Program-made: the position numbers and the translations under genes
The notes under the pieces: model-generated
What the model was told of the DNA's origin: nothing
The model's input: only the letters and a program-made list of their open reading frames with translations
Database searches by the model: none
Part shown: piece after piece, positions 8,688-17,286 of the stretch
Numbering within the stretch: position 1 is the stretch's first letter
Layout: each line of letters begins with the position of its first letter
DNA from: Kitasatospora acidiphila
GTDB lineage: Bacteria > Actinomycetota > Actinomycetes > Streptomycetales > Streptomycetaceae
Direction: 5' to 3'
NCBI RefSeq assembly: GCF_006636205.1
Contig: NZ_VIGB01000003.1
Location: 7,628,501 to 7,692,500, forward strand
Length of the DNA: 64,000 bases

Positions 8688-9725
8688 ATGGCCAGACCGA
8701 TCTGGACGGGCACGCTCAGCTTCGGGCTGGTCGCGGTGCCGGTGGGGCTCTACTCGGCCACCGAGGACCATGCCGTGCACTTCCGGCAGCTCCAGCGCGG
8801 CACCTCCGACCGGGTGCGCAACCAGCGGGTCAACGAGCGCACCGGCGAGGAGGTCGGCTTCCGCGACATCGTCAAGGGCTACGAGCTGGCCGAGGGCGAG
8901 TACGTGGTGGTGGAGCCGGAGGAACTGGAGCAGATCTCGCCCGGACGGTCCAAGTCGCTCGACATCAGCGGCTTCGTCGACCTGGGCCAGATCGACCCGA
9001 TCTACTTCGACAAGACGTACTACCTCGGGCCGCGCGGCGCCGAGTACGCCAAGGTGTACGGGCTGCTGCACCGGGCGCTCGCCGAGACCAACCGGGCCGG
9101 GCTCGCCAGCTTCGTGATGCGCGGCAAGCAGTACCTGGCGGCGGTCCGGGTGGAGGGCGACGTGCTGGTGCTGCAGACCATGCACTACGCGGACGAGGTG
9201 CGCGATCCGCACCGCGAGATCGACAACCTGCCGGACCAGCCGGTGACGCCCTCGGAGAAGGAACTGGCGGTGGCCTGCCAGCTGATCGACGCGCTCAGCA
9301 CCGACTGGGAGCCGGACTCCTACCACGACAGCTACACCGCCCAGGTCCGCGAACTGGTGGAGGCCAAGCTCGAAGGCAAGGAGGTGGTGGTCGCCGAGCC
9401 GGCGCCGGAGTCGACCAATGTGGTGGACCTGATGGCAGTGCTGGAGCGCAGCCTCAAGCAGGCCGGGGAGAGCGGCGGCCAGCAGGAGGAACCGAAGGCG
9501 GCCGGCAAGAAGGCCTCGGGGCAGAAGGCGGCCGCGCCCGCGCAGCAGGCCGAGGAGCCGCCCGCCGAAGCGGCGGGCGATCTGACGCAGCTGAGCAAGG
9601 CCGAGCTCTATCGGCTGGCGACCGAGCGCGAGGTGCCGGGCCGTTCGTCGATGACCCGGGACCAGCTGCTGGCCGCGCTGGGCGAGCAGGCGCCGAAGAA
9701 GCGCAGGCTGCGCGCGGTGTCGTAA
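8688..9725 (+). CDS. ku: Ku DNA end-binding protein (non-homologous end joining)
   Basis: A 345-residue bacterial Ku. The core beta-barrel (MARPIWTGTLSFGLVAVPVGLYSATEDH) covers about residues 1-260. It includes FRDIVKGYELAEGEYV and the PYFDKTYYLGP-like segment (DPIYFDKTYYLGPRG). A basic Ala/Lys-rich linker then leads to a C-terminal Rho-N/SAP-like helix pair (LTQLSKAELYRLATEREVPG near 300-320) and a basic tail that helps DNA binding. Ku homodimers thread onto double-strand ends and recruit the ligase/polymerase LigD. The start has a strong GGGAGG site. The convergent neighbour is a LigD-type polymerase, as expected for an end-joining locus. Confidence 0.95.
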   Translation: MARPIWTGTLSFGLVAVPVGLYSATEDHAVHFRQLQRGTSDRVRNQRVNERTGEEVGFRDIVKGYELAEGEYVVVEPEELEQISPGRSKSLDISGFVDLGQIDPIYFDKTYYLGPRGAEYAKVYGLLHRALAETNRAGLASFVMRGKQYLAAVRVEGDVLVLQTMHYADEVRDPHREIDNLPDQPVTPSEKELAVACQLIDALSTDWEPDSYHDSYTAQVRELVEAKLEGKEVVVAEPAPESTNVVDLMAVLERSLKQAGESGGQQEEPKAAGKKASGQKAAAPAQQAEEPPAEAAGDLTQLSKAELYRLATEREVPGRSSMTRDQLLAALGEQAPKKRRLRAVS

Positions 9726-9807
9726 CCGCGTCGGTCGACACCGCGCCCGGTCGATACCGTGTGCGGTTGACGCAACGCCGAGCCCGGTCGAGCAGCCGGG
9801 CCGCAGG

Positions 9808-10704
9808 TCAGCCGGGCAGCGTGCCGGCCGCGCCCGGGTCGGTGAGCGCGGCATGCGGATCGCCGCGGTCGGCGACGAGTTCGGCCACGGCGCCGGGCGT
9901 GAACGCCAGGTCTTCCGCACGGCGGCAGGCGGCCAACTCCGGCCAGTCGAGCGGCGCCGAGACGGCCGGCTCCGGCCGGGCCCGCAGCGAGTAGACGGCG
10001 GCCGTGTTCTTGGCACTGCTGTTCTGCGACCAGTCCACGAAGACCCGCCCGGGCCGCAGCTGCTTGGCCATCTGGTCGACCACCAGATCCGGCAGCGCCC
10101 GTCGCAGCCTCCTGGCCAACTCCCGTGCGTACTCGGAGACTTGCTCGGCAGGCGTGTTGACCAGCGCCACCGTCAGGTGCAGGCCCTTGCTGCCGGTGGT
10201 CTTCGGGAAGGCCGTCAGGCCGTCCGCCGCCAGCAGCTCACGCGCGGTGAGCGCCACCACGCAGCACTCCAGCAGCCCGGCGCCCTCGCCCGGATCCAGG
10301 TCGATGATCAGCCGGTCGTGGCTGTCGGGCTGCTCCCGCCACTGCGGCACGTGGATCTCCAGGCAGCCCAGGTTGGCGGCCCAGAGCAGCGTCGGCAGGT
10401 CGCCCACCACCACCTGCGGCATGGTCTCCTGACGGTGCGTCACTGCCAGTCTCGGCACCCAGGCGGGCGAGCCGGGCGGCACCCGCTTGGCCCAGAACTG
10501 CTGGCCGGTGACCCCCTCCGGCAGCCGCAGGAAGCTGGCCGGCCGCCCCGCCAGGTGCGGCAGCATGGCCGGTGCCACCCGGGTGTAGTAGTGCAGCATC
10601 GCGGCCTTGGTGAAACCGCTGCCGGGGTAGAGGACGCGGTCCAGGTGGGTCAGGCGCAGTCGGCGGCCCGCCACCTCGGTGACCGTCGCCGTCGGATCGG
10701 TCAT
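9808..10704 (-). CDS. Stand-alone LigD-type polymerase/primase domain protein
   Basis: A 298-residue protein matching the LigD Pol domain (archaeo-eukaryotic primase fold): N-terminal LRLTHLDRVLYPGSGFTKA, metal-binding DLD at Asp135/Asp137 (IIDLDPGEG), nucleotide-binding GSKGLHL at 171-177 and VFVDWSQNSSAKNT near 225-238. Such polymerases fill gaps, often with ribonucleotides, during Ku-dependent repair. No ligase or nuclease domain is attached, so a separate LigD or ATP-dependent ligase must act elsewhere. The start is ATG 10704; the much longer open frame upstream is the antisense shadow of the PHP gene. Confidence 0.9.
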   Translation of the reverse strand: MTDPTATVTEVAGRRLRLTHLDRVLYPGSGFTKAAMLHYYTRVAPAMLPHLAGRPASFLRLPEGVTGQQFWAKRVPPGSPAWVPRLAVTHRQETMPQVVVGDLPTLLWAANLGCLEIHVPQWREQPDSHDRLIIDLDPGEGAGLLECCVVALTARELLAADGLTAFPKTTGSKGLHLTVALVNTPAEQVSEYARELARRLRRALPDLVVDQMAKQLRPGRVFVDWSQNSSAKNTAAVYSLRARPEPAVSAPLDWPELAACRRAEDLAFTPGAVAELVADRGDPHAALTDPGAAGTLPG

Positions 10705-10782
10705 GGCACCGATAGTGGCAGGCCGCCCGCTCCGGCGCCCGCTGGACGCGCGGTGGCGTGGCCGCTGTCGGACGATGGGGGC

Positions 10783-11835
10783 ATGGATCCTGTCGAGGCC
10801 CTGGAGCGGATCGCCTTCCTGCTGGAGCGGGAGCAGGCCTCCACGTACCGGGTTCAGGCGTTCCGCAACGCCGCCGACGTGGTGCGCAACCGGTCCGAGC
10901 TGCCCCGGACGGCCGCCGGGCTGGCCGCGCTGCCGGGAGTCGGCCCGGTGACCGCCGCGGTGATCGCCGAGGCACTGGCCGGGCAGACCCCGGAGTACCT
11001 GGCCGAGGCCGAGGCGCGGGCCGACGAGGCACTGCCGCCGCTCACCGGGGCGGCCGCCGAGCTGCGGGCCGCGTTGCGCGGCGACTGCCATCTGCACTCG
11101 AGCTGGTCGGACGGCGGCAGCCCGATTGAGGTGATGGCCCGCACCGCAAAGGAGTTGGGCCATGACTGGGCTGTGCTGACCGACCACTCGCCGCGCCTGA
11201 CCGTGGCCAGCGGGCTGAGCCCGGAGCGGCTGCGCGAGCAACTGCACGTGGTCGCCGAGGTGAACCGGCAGCTGGCGCCGTTCCGGCTGCTCACCGGGAT
11301 CGAGTGCGACATCCTGGAGGACGGCTCGCTGGACCAGGAGGACGAGCTGCTGGCCGAGTTGGACGTGGTGGTGGCCTCGGCCCACTCCAAGCTGCGGATG
11401 GCCTCGGTGCCGATGACCCGCCGGCTGCTGGCCGCGGTGCGCAATCCGCTGGTCGATGTGCTGGGCCACTGCACCGGACGGCTGCTCGGCCCGGAGCGGG
11501 GCGGTGGGCGCAGTGTGCGGGGCGGTGGCAAGGGGCGGCCCGAGTCGAGCTTCGACGCGGCGCAGGTGTTCGCCGCCTGTGTCGAGCACGGCACCGCCGT
11601 GGAGATCAACTCCCGTCCGGAGCGCCTGGATCCGCCGATGCGCCTGCTGCGCGAGGCGGAACAGGCCGGCTGCCTCTTCGCCTTGGACACCGACGCCCAT
11701 GCGCCGGGCCAACTCGCCTGGCAGGACTACGGTTGCGAGCGGGCCGCCGAGGCCGGCGTGCCGGCGGCGCGGGTGATCACCACCTGGACGGTGGATCGGC
11801 TGCTGGACTGGACTCGTGACCAACAGGACCGGTGA
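10783..11835 (+). CDS. PHP-domain protein with N-terminal helix-hairpin-helix (PolX-like)
   Basis: A 350-residue protein. Residues 1-75 form an HhH DNA-binding module (GLAALPGVGPVTAAVIAEALAG), and residues 95-345 a PHP metal-dependent phosphoesterase domain. Metal ligands are visible in DCHLHSSWSDG, VLTDHSPRL, GIECDIL, VASAHSKL, LGHCTGRLL and DTDAHAPGQL. This is the C-terminal half arrangement of bacterial family X polymerases without the polymerase domain. It may act as a phosphatase or exonuclease on DNA ends. ATG 10783 follows GGGGGC and sits 78 bases from the divergent LigD-Pol start, so the two may share a repair role. Confidence 0.82.
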   Translation: MDPVEALERIAFLLEREQASTYRVQAFRNAADVVRNRSELPRTAAGLAALPGVGPVTAAVIAEALAGQTPEYLAEAEARADEALPPLTGAAAELRAALRGDCHLHSSWSDGGSPIEVMARTAKELGHDWAVLTDHSPRLTVASGLSPERLREQLHVVAEVNRQLAPFRLLTGIECDILEDGSLDQEDELLAELDVVVASAHSKLRMASVPMTRRLLAAVRNPLVDVLGHCTGRLLGPERGGGRSVRGGGKGRPESSFDAAQVFAACVEHGTAVEINSRPERLDPPMRLLREAEQAGCLFALDTDAHAPGQLAWQDYGCERAAEAGVPAARVITTWTVDRLLDWTRDQQDR

Positions 11836-11900
11836 CGGGCGTGGTCCCCGCAGGACGGGCCTGCGGGGACCGGGTTCTGACTAAACGTCAGAGTGGTGGA

Positions 11901-12878
11901 TCAGGAGGACATCGCGCAGCCGCCGGCGTTGTTGCTCCAGGTGGGCTGCATCGCGAAGTCGCCGGTGGGCAGCGAGATGTTGCCCAGGTTCTGCCAGGCG
12001 CACAGGTCGCCGTTCTCCGAGCCGTCGGAGGCCACCCAGCCGCTGGACGGCTCCGGGTCGGTCAGCGACTCGGCGTACTCGTGGCCGCCGACGATGCTGA
12101 AGCCGTCCAGCTGGTTGCCGACCGAGTTGGCGCCGCAGCTGGAGCCCGCGTCGAGCACGTACGGCATGTTGGTGTAGGAGACGTTGCCGTTCCAGTCGTG
12201 CCAGGCGCAGAAGCCGCTGTTCGGGAAGCCATCGGGCGAGGTGCCGCTCGGGCTCATCACCACGATCTGCACGTCGGAGCCGGAGACGCCGAAGTGCTGG
12301 GCGCCGACGTTGGCTTCGGCGGCGATGTCCGCCTGGGCGGCCGAGGCGGGCGCGGCGCCCGAGTCGTCGACCCACGTGCCGCCGAGCACGGCGCCGTTGA
12401 AGCTCGGGCCGGAGCCGGTGTTGTCGGTGTACTGCGAGGTCACGGTGGACCAGGTGTCCTGCGAGGTGCCCAGGCCGCTGAACAGGTTGGTCTGGTACTG
12501 CTGGACGCCGTTGCCGTCACTGTCCCACTGGTTACCCCAGAAGACGAGGTAAACGGTGACGTTGTGCTCCACCGGACCGCCGTTGTAGGCCAGGGTGCCC
12601 GAGGCGGCCGGGGCGGCGGACTTGCCGGTGAGGCCCTTGGCGTTGAAGCCCTTGGCGCCCTTCATCGGGATGACGCCGTGGCGGCCGTGGGTCTGGACCT
12701 GCATCTCCTGGCCGTGCGTGCGCACGGTGTGCACGCCGGCGTCGACGCCGGCCGGGGCGGGCGAGGCGGTGCTGGTGGTGGCACCGCCGATCAGGCCGGC
12801 CACGGCGAGTGCGGCCACGGCGGCGGTGCGGCGCAGGCGGCGGGAGGTGGGGGTTCGGTGTTCGCGCAAGTCGCGCAT
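11901..12878 (-). CDS. Secreted protein with HEYAE motif, Phi-1/EXORDIUM-like
   Basis: A 325-residue exported protein with a twin-Arg-rich signal peptide (RRLRRTAAVAALAVAGLIGG, then ATTSTASPA) starting at ATG 12878, 7 bases after AGGAG. The mature part contains LAYNGGPVEHNVTVYLVFWGNQW and a GGHEYAESLTDPEPSSGW segment. The latter recalls the conserved HE-x-AE-x-x-x-x-P of phosphate-induced Phi-1/EXORDIUM proteins of plants and bacteria and, loosely, zinc proteases. Four cysteines in the C-terminal third may form disulphides. The substrate is unknown. It stands alone with a 470-base upstream gap, so it is probably monocistronic. Confidence 0.6.
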   Translation of the reverse strand: MRDLREHRTPTSRRLRRTAAVAALAVAGLIGGATTSTASPAPAGVDAGVHTVRTHGQEMQVQTHGRHGVIPMKGAKGFNAKGLTGKSAAPAASGTLAYNGGPVEHNVTVYLVFWGNQWDSDGNGVQQYQTNLFSGLGTSQDTWSTVTSQYTDNTGSGPSFNGAVLGGTWVDDSGAAPASAAQADIAAEANVGAQHFGVSGSDVQIVVMSPSGTSPDGFPNSGFCAWHDWNGNVSYTNMPYVLDAGSSCGANSVGNQLDGFSIVGGHEYAESLTDPEPSSGWVASDGSENGDLCAWQNLGNISLPTGDFAMQPTWSNNAGGCAMSS

Positions 12879-13350
12879 CCCGGGGCTCCTTGGTGATTGG
12901 TGTGGGGGCCAATTGGGGCCGCGCAGTCTGGGGTGCCCCGGCCGCGAGCCGGGGGCGGTCCGTCGAGGTCGTCGGCGGGGACTGCGCGGGTGCTGGGCGT
13001 GCACCGGTGGCGCCGGGTGCGGCGACAAGTCGGTGCGCACTAGCGGGATTTCACGGGTGGTCCGGTGCCGCTGGGGCCGGCGGTTGGGGGTGCCGGGATT
13101 GCGTCCGGGCCGGTTGACCGGTGCTCATCAAACAACATCGGGGTACTCCCAGCAATACTTCAGGAAGTCTCAGTTGGCAGATTTGGCGAACTGTTGACTG
13201 GCTTGACCAGTCATTGGGGGACTGGCGGGGCGGACCGAGGTGTTCGAATTCTCCGGGTGCGCGATGTGCGACGTGAACCCGTTCTGACCAGTCGAACTGT
13301 CAGTGGCGCGTGGCAGTCTGAGGGCGGTGTTTCGAACAGTGGGAGGAAGC
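12879..13350. other. Intergenic region with inverted repeats
   Basis: This 470-base gap has no convincing gene; frames through it are short and unlike proteins. Its right half is relatively A/T-rich. It holds an inverted repeat TGACTGG-CTTGA-CCAGTCA at 13195-13213 and a related CTGAC...GTCAG at 13284-13303. These are likely regulatory sites for the secreted-protein gene to the left or the DUF4259 gene to the right. The start of the latter at 13351 is preceded by GGGAGGAAGC. Confidence 0.4.
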
Positions 13351-13773
13351 ATGGGGACGTGGGACGTCGGCTCGTTCGACAATGACGCGGCGGCCGACTT
13401 CGCCGGTGAGCTGGATGAGGCCGTCGAGGGTGCGCGCGCCGAGCTGGTGCGGGCGGCGCTGCGTGCGGTGCTTACCGAAGACGGCTACCTGGAGGGCGAT
13501 TCCGGTGAGCGGGCGGTGGCCGCCGCGGCGCTGGTCGCCGCATACTGCCCGGGTGGCGAACCGGTGAACCCTGTGTACGGTCCGCGAAGGCCGGTGCCGG
13601 GACTGGGCGGTGAGCTGCCCGCGCTGGCCGCGGCGGCCCTGGAGCGGGTGGTCGCGGCAGGCTCCGAACTGGCCGAGCTGTGGGACGAGTCGGGGGAGGG
13701 TGAGCGCTGGCGAGGGCGGATCGCCGCACTGCGAGCGGTGCTGGCGACCGACCCCCGATCCGGTGGAGCCTGA
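13351..13773 (+). CDS. DUF4259-family protein
   Basis: A 140-residue protein with the DUF4259 signature at its N terminus (MGTWDVGSFDNDAAADFAGEL) followed by an Ala-rich all-helical body ending in WRGRIAALRAVLA. The function of the family is unknown. ATG 13351 is chosen over an earlier in-frame GTG at 13303 because GGGAGGAAGC lies directly before it and the family begins with MGTW. It lies alone between a secreted protein gene and a convergent DinB-like gene. Confidence 0.8.
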   Translation: MGTWDVGSFDNDAAADFAGELDEAVEGARAELVRAALRAVLTEDGYLEGDSGERAVAAAALVAAYCPGGEPVNPVYGPRRPVPGLGGELPALAAAALERVVAAGSELAELWDESGEGERWRGRIAALRAVLATDPRSGGA

Positions 13774-13835
13774 CGGTTCGCTGAACACCGTTGGCCTGCC
13801 GGTGCGTTGACGACGCACCGGCAGGCCGGTGGCGC

Positions 13836-14423
13836 TCACTGCGGCAGTGCGGCCTTCCAGACCCAGGAGGTGGGCGGCTGATGGCCCGGCAGGTCGCCGC
13901 GGCCGGTCTGCCAGAGCAGCACCTCGCTCGGCTCGCCGGCCGGCGAGCCCGGGAAGAGCCGGGCCAGCACCCTGGCGCTCGCCTCGGTCGGCGGACGCCA
14001 GTCGAGCCCCAGGCCCTGCGCGATGTCATGGGTGTGCAGCAGCGTTTCCGCGGTGCCCATCGCGGCGAACCCGCTCGGGTCGGTCGGCCCCCAGTGCCAG
14101 GCCCGCAGGTTCGGGTCCGCCGCGTCCAGCGCGGTGCTCAGCAACCGTCCGGCGGCACTGATCAGCTGCAGCAGCTGGTCGGGTCGGGCGGTCGGCTGCG
14201 CCTGGTAGTCGACGGGCAGATAGCCGTCCGGCGCGCCCGTGGCGACCTGGCCGGCGTAGGCGAGCAGGTCGTGGGCGATGTGGGCGGCGGTCTCCCGGCA
14301 GCTCCAGGTCAGCCCACCCGCCGGCACCGTCCAGTCGGCGCCGGTGTGCGGGGTCAGCAACCCGACCGTCTCGCGAACCGCGCGGTCGACGTCCCGGGCG
14401 TTCATCGGGGTGTCGGTCAGCAT
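13836..14423 (-). CDS. DinB/maleylpyruvate-isomerase-fold protein
   Basis: A 195-residue four-helix-bundle protein of the mycothiol-dependent maleylpyruvate isomerase N-terminal/DinB superfamily. The metal-binding His pattern is visible: WSCRETAAHIAHDL near residues 43-56 and ETLLHTHDIAQGLGL near 125-139. Relatives use mycothiol in conjugation or isomerisation, but the substrate here is not known. The start ATG 14423 overlaps the stop of the tetR-like gene by 7 bases, so the pair is co-translated and the product may belong to the regulator's stress response. ATG 14405 is an alternative start. Confidence 0.72.
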   Translation of the reverse strand: MLTDTPMNARDVDRAVRETVGLLTPHTGADWTVPAGGLTWSCRETAAHIAHDLLAYAGQVATGAPDGYLPVDYQAQPTARPDQLLQLISAAGRLLSTALDAADPNLRAWHWGPTDPSGFAAMGTAETLLHTHDIAQGLGLDWRPPTEASARVLARLFPGSPAGEPSEVLLWQTGRGDLPGHQPPTSWVWKAALPQ

Positions 14424-15055
14424 GGCGCCTGCCCGGGGAGGGTGGTGGTGGGGGCGGGGGTGCGCAGGCCGTCGAGGAGGACGCCCAGGGTGCGCCGCCA
14501 CTGGTCCTCGGTGGCCCGCAGGCCCAGGGTGTTCCGGCCGGTGGCGATCGAGGCGAGCAGGAACGGGACGTCCTGCCAGGCCACGTCGGACCGCATCACG
14601 CCCGCCTCCTGGGTGCGTTCGACCAGCAGCCGGAACCGCTCGCGAAGCGCTGCCAGGGTGGCGTCGAGGCCCTCTCCGCAGGCGCCGCCGAGCGCCTCGC
14701 CGATTCCGCAACTCTCGCTCCGCAGCCCGACATAGGCGGCCGCGAACTCGCTCAGGCCCTGCCATGGGTCCGGGTGCGCCAGTGCTCGGTCGGCGGCCTG
14801 GATGATCTCGCCGAGCACCTCGTCCAGCACCGACAGCAGCAGCGTCTCGCGGGACGGGATGCGGCGGTAGAAGGTGCCGACTCCGACTCCGGCGCGGGCG
14901 GCGATCTCATGGGCGCTGGCGTCCACGCCGGTCTCGGCGATCGCCATCCGGGCGGCGGTGACCAGTCGTTCGACGTTCCGGCGTGCGTCGGCACGGGGCT
15001 GACGACCCGTCGGGTCGATCAGCAGCCGGTCCACGGCACTCATGGGCGTGTCCAT
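14417..15055 (-). CDS. TetR-family regulator
   Basis: A 212-residue TetR regulator. The helix-turn-helix lies near residues 40-65 (ASAHEIAARAGVGVGTFYRRIPSRETLL), followed by a helical ligand domain. It is transcribed away from the oxidoreductase at 15185, and repeats in the shared 129-base gap suggest it controls both itself with the DinB-like gene and the oxidoreductase. Ligand unknown. Confidence 0.88.
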   Translation of the reverse strand: MDTPMSAVDRLLIDPTGRQPRADARRNVERLVTAARMAIAETGVDASAHEIAARAGVGVGTFYRRIPSRETLLLSVLDEVLGEIIQAADRALAHPDPWQGLSEFAAAYVGLRSESCGIGEALGGACGEGLDATLAALRERFRLLVERTQEAGVMRSDVAWQDVPFLLASIATGRNTLGLRATEDQWRRTLGVLLDGLRTPAPTTTLPGQAPC

Positions 15056-15095
15056 GCGGCGAGTCTATCGGGTGAGCCGGATAACTGGACCAAAG

Positions 15096-15150
15096 CTGTC
15101 CGTTTCGCTAGGCTCCCCATGGAAGCGGACAGGACCTGTCCGTTTAGCTG
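15096..15150. promoter_or_regulatory. Repeated TetR-type operator between divergent genes
   Basis: CTGTCCGTTTCGCTAG (15096-15111) is repeated almost exactly as CTGTCCGTTTAGCTG (15136-15150), 40 bases apart. The second copy is part of a perfect inverted repeat CGGACAGG-A-CCTGTCCG at 15126-15142. The placement between a tetR-like gene and its divergent neighbour fits the regulator's own operator. Confidence 0.7.
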
Positions 15151-15184
15151 ATGGACATATGAACACAGGGCGAGGGGCGGGGCT

Positions 15185-16309
15185 GTGAGCATGAGTGAGA
15201 AGCGGATCCGGGTGGGCATCATCGGGGTCAACACGGAGCTGGGGTGGGCCAAGCGGGCGCACATCCCGGCGCTGCGATCGCTGCCGGACTACGAGATCAC
15301 GGCGGTCGGCACCAGCCGGATCGAGAGCGCCCGCGCGGCGGCCGACTACTTCGGGGTGGCGCACGCCTTCGCCGACGCCCGGCAGCTCGCCGAGCACCCC
15401 GAGGTCGACCTGGTCGCCGTCACGGTCAAGGTGCCCCACCATCTGGAGCTGGTGCAGGCCGCGTTGGCGGCGGGCAAGCACGTCTACTGCGAGTGGCCGC
15501 TGGCCCGCACCACCGAGGAGGCCGAGGTGCTGGCCTCGGCCGCCGAGGCGGCCGGCGTCCACCATGCGATCGGACTGCAGACCCGCTACGTGCCCGCGGT
15601 GCTGCGGGCGCGCGAGCTGATCGAGGAGGGGTACCTGGGCGAGCTCACCTCGGTCACCGCCTACTCCGGCCGCGCCAAGGGTGCGGGCGACCGGATGCCC
15701 GAGTGGGCCGTCTACACCCTGGACCGCACCAACGGTGCCGGCACCCTGGAGGTGGCGGGCGGTCACACGCTGGACGCAGTGCAGCACCTGACCGGCGAAC
15801 TGGCTCGAGTGCAAGCCCAGTTGGCCGTGCGCCGGACTTCCTACCTGGTGGGCGAGACGAGCGAGCGGGTGCCGGTGACCAGCCCCGACCAGGTGCTGCT
15901 CGGCGGGACGCTGCCCGGCGGTGCGGTGGTCTCCGCGCACATCCATGACGGCAAGGTCGCCGGAGCCGGAACCCGAGTGGAACTCGCGGGGACCGAGGGG
16001 GTGTTGGTGCTGGAATCCACCGGACCGGCCGGCCCCTCCGGCATCCAGATGGGCGAACTGCGGCTGCTCGGCTCACGCACGATCGGCGGTGAGCTCGCCG
16101 AACTCCCATTGCCCACAAGGCTGTTCGCGGTCGGCGCGGCGGAATCCGGGCTGGAGGGCTTCCATGTGGCACAGCTCTACGCCCGGTTGGCAGCCGATCT
16201 GCGCAGCGGCGAGCGGACGGTGCCGGACTTCACGGACGGGCTGCGCCTGCACCGACTGCTGGACGCGGTGCGGCGGTCGGACGCCACCGGGCAGCGGCAG
16301 CGACTCTGA
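15185..16309 (+). CDS. Gfo/Idh/MocA-family oxidoreductase
   Basis: A 374-residue NAD(P)-dependent oxidoreductase. The N-terminal Rossmann motif is VGIIGVNTELGWAKRAHIPAL, followed by DLVAVTVKVPHHLELVQAALAAGKHVYCEWPLA. That contains the family lysine region, although the usual EKP is EWP here, so the catalytic Lys is not in its normal place. The C-terminal alpha/beta domain contains GAGTLEVAGGHTLDAVQHLTG. Likely substrates are sugars, inositols or related polyols, but none can be named. It starts at GTG 15185 (ATG 15191 possible) and is probably repressed by the divergent TetR protein. Confidence 0.85.
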   Translation: MSMSEKRIRVGIIGVNTELGWAKRAHIPALRSLPDYEITAVGTSRIESARAAADYFGVAHAFADARQLAEHPEVDLVAVTVKVPHHLELVQAALAAGKHVYCEWPLARTTEEAEVLASAAEAAGVHHAIGLQTRYVPAVLRARELIEEGYLGELTSVTAYSGRAKGAGDRMPEWAVYTLDRTNGAGTLEVAGGHTLDAVQHLTGELARVQAQLAVRRTSYLVGETSERVPVTSPDQVLLGGTLPGGAVVSAHIHDGKVAGAGTRVELAGTEGVLVLESTGPAGPSGIQMGELRLLGSRTIGGELAELPLPTRLFAVGAAESGLEGFHVAQLYARLAADLRSGERTVPDFTDGLRLHRLLDAVRRSDATGQRQRL

Positions 16310-16360
16310 CGGTTCAGGTGGGTCGGACGGAAAGGAGTTGCGCTCGGGGAGGGCCTGCCG

Positions 16361-17272
16361 TTGGGTACCGCAGGACAGTCGTGCGTCACCCCACGCTCTG
16401 GAGCACTCTTGCGCATCACCGCCCTGACCGACCCCGACCGCTCGCCAACCAGCCACCGCCTGGCCTGGCTTGCCGAGGACGAGGCCGGCCACCCGCTGGG
16501 CTCGGCCTTCCTGCGGCTTCCCACCGCTGCGGGCAGGGACCACCTGGGCGAGCTGACGTTGGCCGTGCACCCCGCCGATCGCCGGGCGGGTGTCGGATCC
16601 GCCTTGCTGGCGCAGGTGGTGGCGGCGGCCGGGGCCGAGCAGCGGCGCTGCGTCATCGCCCAGGTCGAGGAGGGCTCACCCGGCGACGCCTTCCTGGCGG
16701 ACCGCGGGTTCGGGCGGGCGGCGACTCTGGAGTACGCGCGCCTGGCGCTGGACTCGGAGTCGCCGACCGTGGTCCACGGGCCCGCCGACTACCAACTGCT
16801 GCACTGGGACGGCATGGTGTCGGACGAGCTGGCCGAGGCCTTCGTGGCCGCGCGCTCGGCGATGGACGACATGCCGATCGGCGAGGCCGACTTCGGCCGG
16901 GTGGTCTGGGACGTGCCCCGGATGCGGGCGGCCGCCGACGCGGTCGCGGCCCGCGGCGAACTGCTCTGCACCATGGCGGCCGTCGAGACGGCGAGCGGCG
17001 AGTTCGTCGGGTTCACCGAGCTGGTGCTGGCCGGTGACGGCACCGGCGACGCCCAGCACTACGGCACGGCGGTGCGGCCCGAGCACCGGGGTCGCGGGAT
17101 CGCGCGCTGGCTGAAGGCGGCCCAGATCGAGACGGTGCGTGCGGAGTTCCCCCGGCTGGCCGGCCTGTTGACCGACACCGCCGAGGAGAACGCCGCGATG
17201 CGCCGGGTGAACGCCGCCCTCGGATACCGGACCACCCACCGGACGCATCTGTACCAGCTGGACCCGTCCTAG
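16361..17272 (+). CDS. Tandem GNAT acetyltransferase
   Basis: A 303-residue protein with two GNAT folds. The first (about 20-140) has the acetyl-CoA loop VHPADRRAGVGSALLAQVV. The second (about 155-300) has VRPEHRGRGIARWLKAAQIE followed by TDTAEENAAMRRVNAALGY. The double-GNAT layout resembles Streptomyces mycothiol-synthase-like and aminoglycoside acetyltransferase-like proteins, but the acceptor is unknown. The start is uncertain: TTG 16361 after GGAGGG gives the full frame; TTG 16409 would begin at RITALTDPDR. Confidence 0.8.
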   Translation: MGTAGQSCVTPRSGALLRITALTDPDRSPTSHRLAWLAEDEAGHPLGSAFLRLPTAAGRDHLGELTLAVHPADRRAGVGSALLAQVVAAAGAEQRRCVIAQVEEGSPGDAFLADRGFGRAATLEYARLALDSESPTVVHGPADYQLLHWDGMVSDELAEAFVAARSAMDDMPIGEADFGRVVWDVPRMRAAADAVAARGELLCTMAAVETASGEFVGFTELVLAGDGTGDAQHYGTAVRPEHRGRGIARWLKAAQIETVRAEFPRLAGLLTDTAEENAAMRRVNAALGYRTTHRTHLYQLDPS

Positions 17273-17286
17273 CGCCCGCTGCTCGA

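Noticed and set aside
13065..13385. A 106-codon frame upstream of the DUF4259 gene
   Set aside because: No family features, poor start site, and it runs into the gene in another frame.
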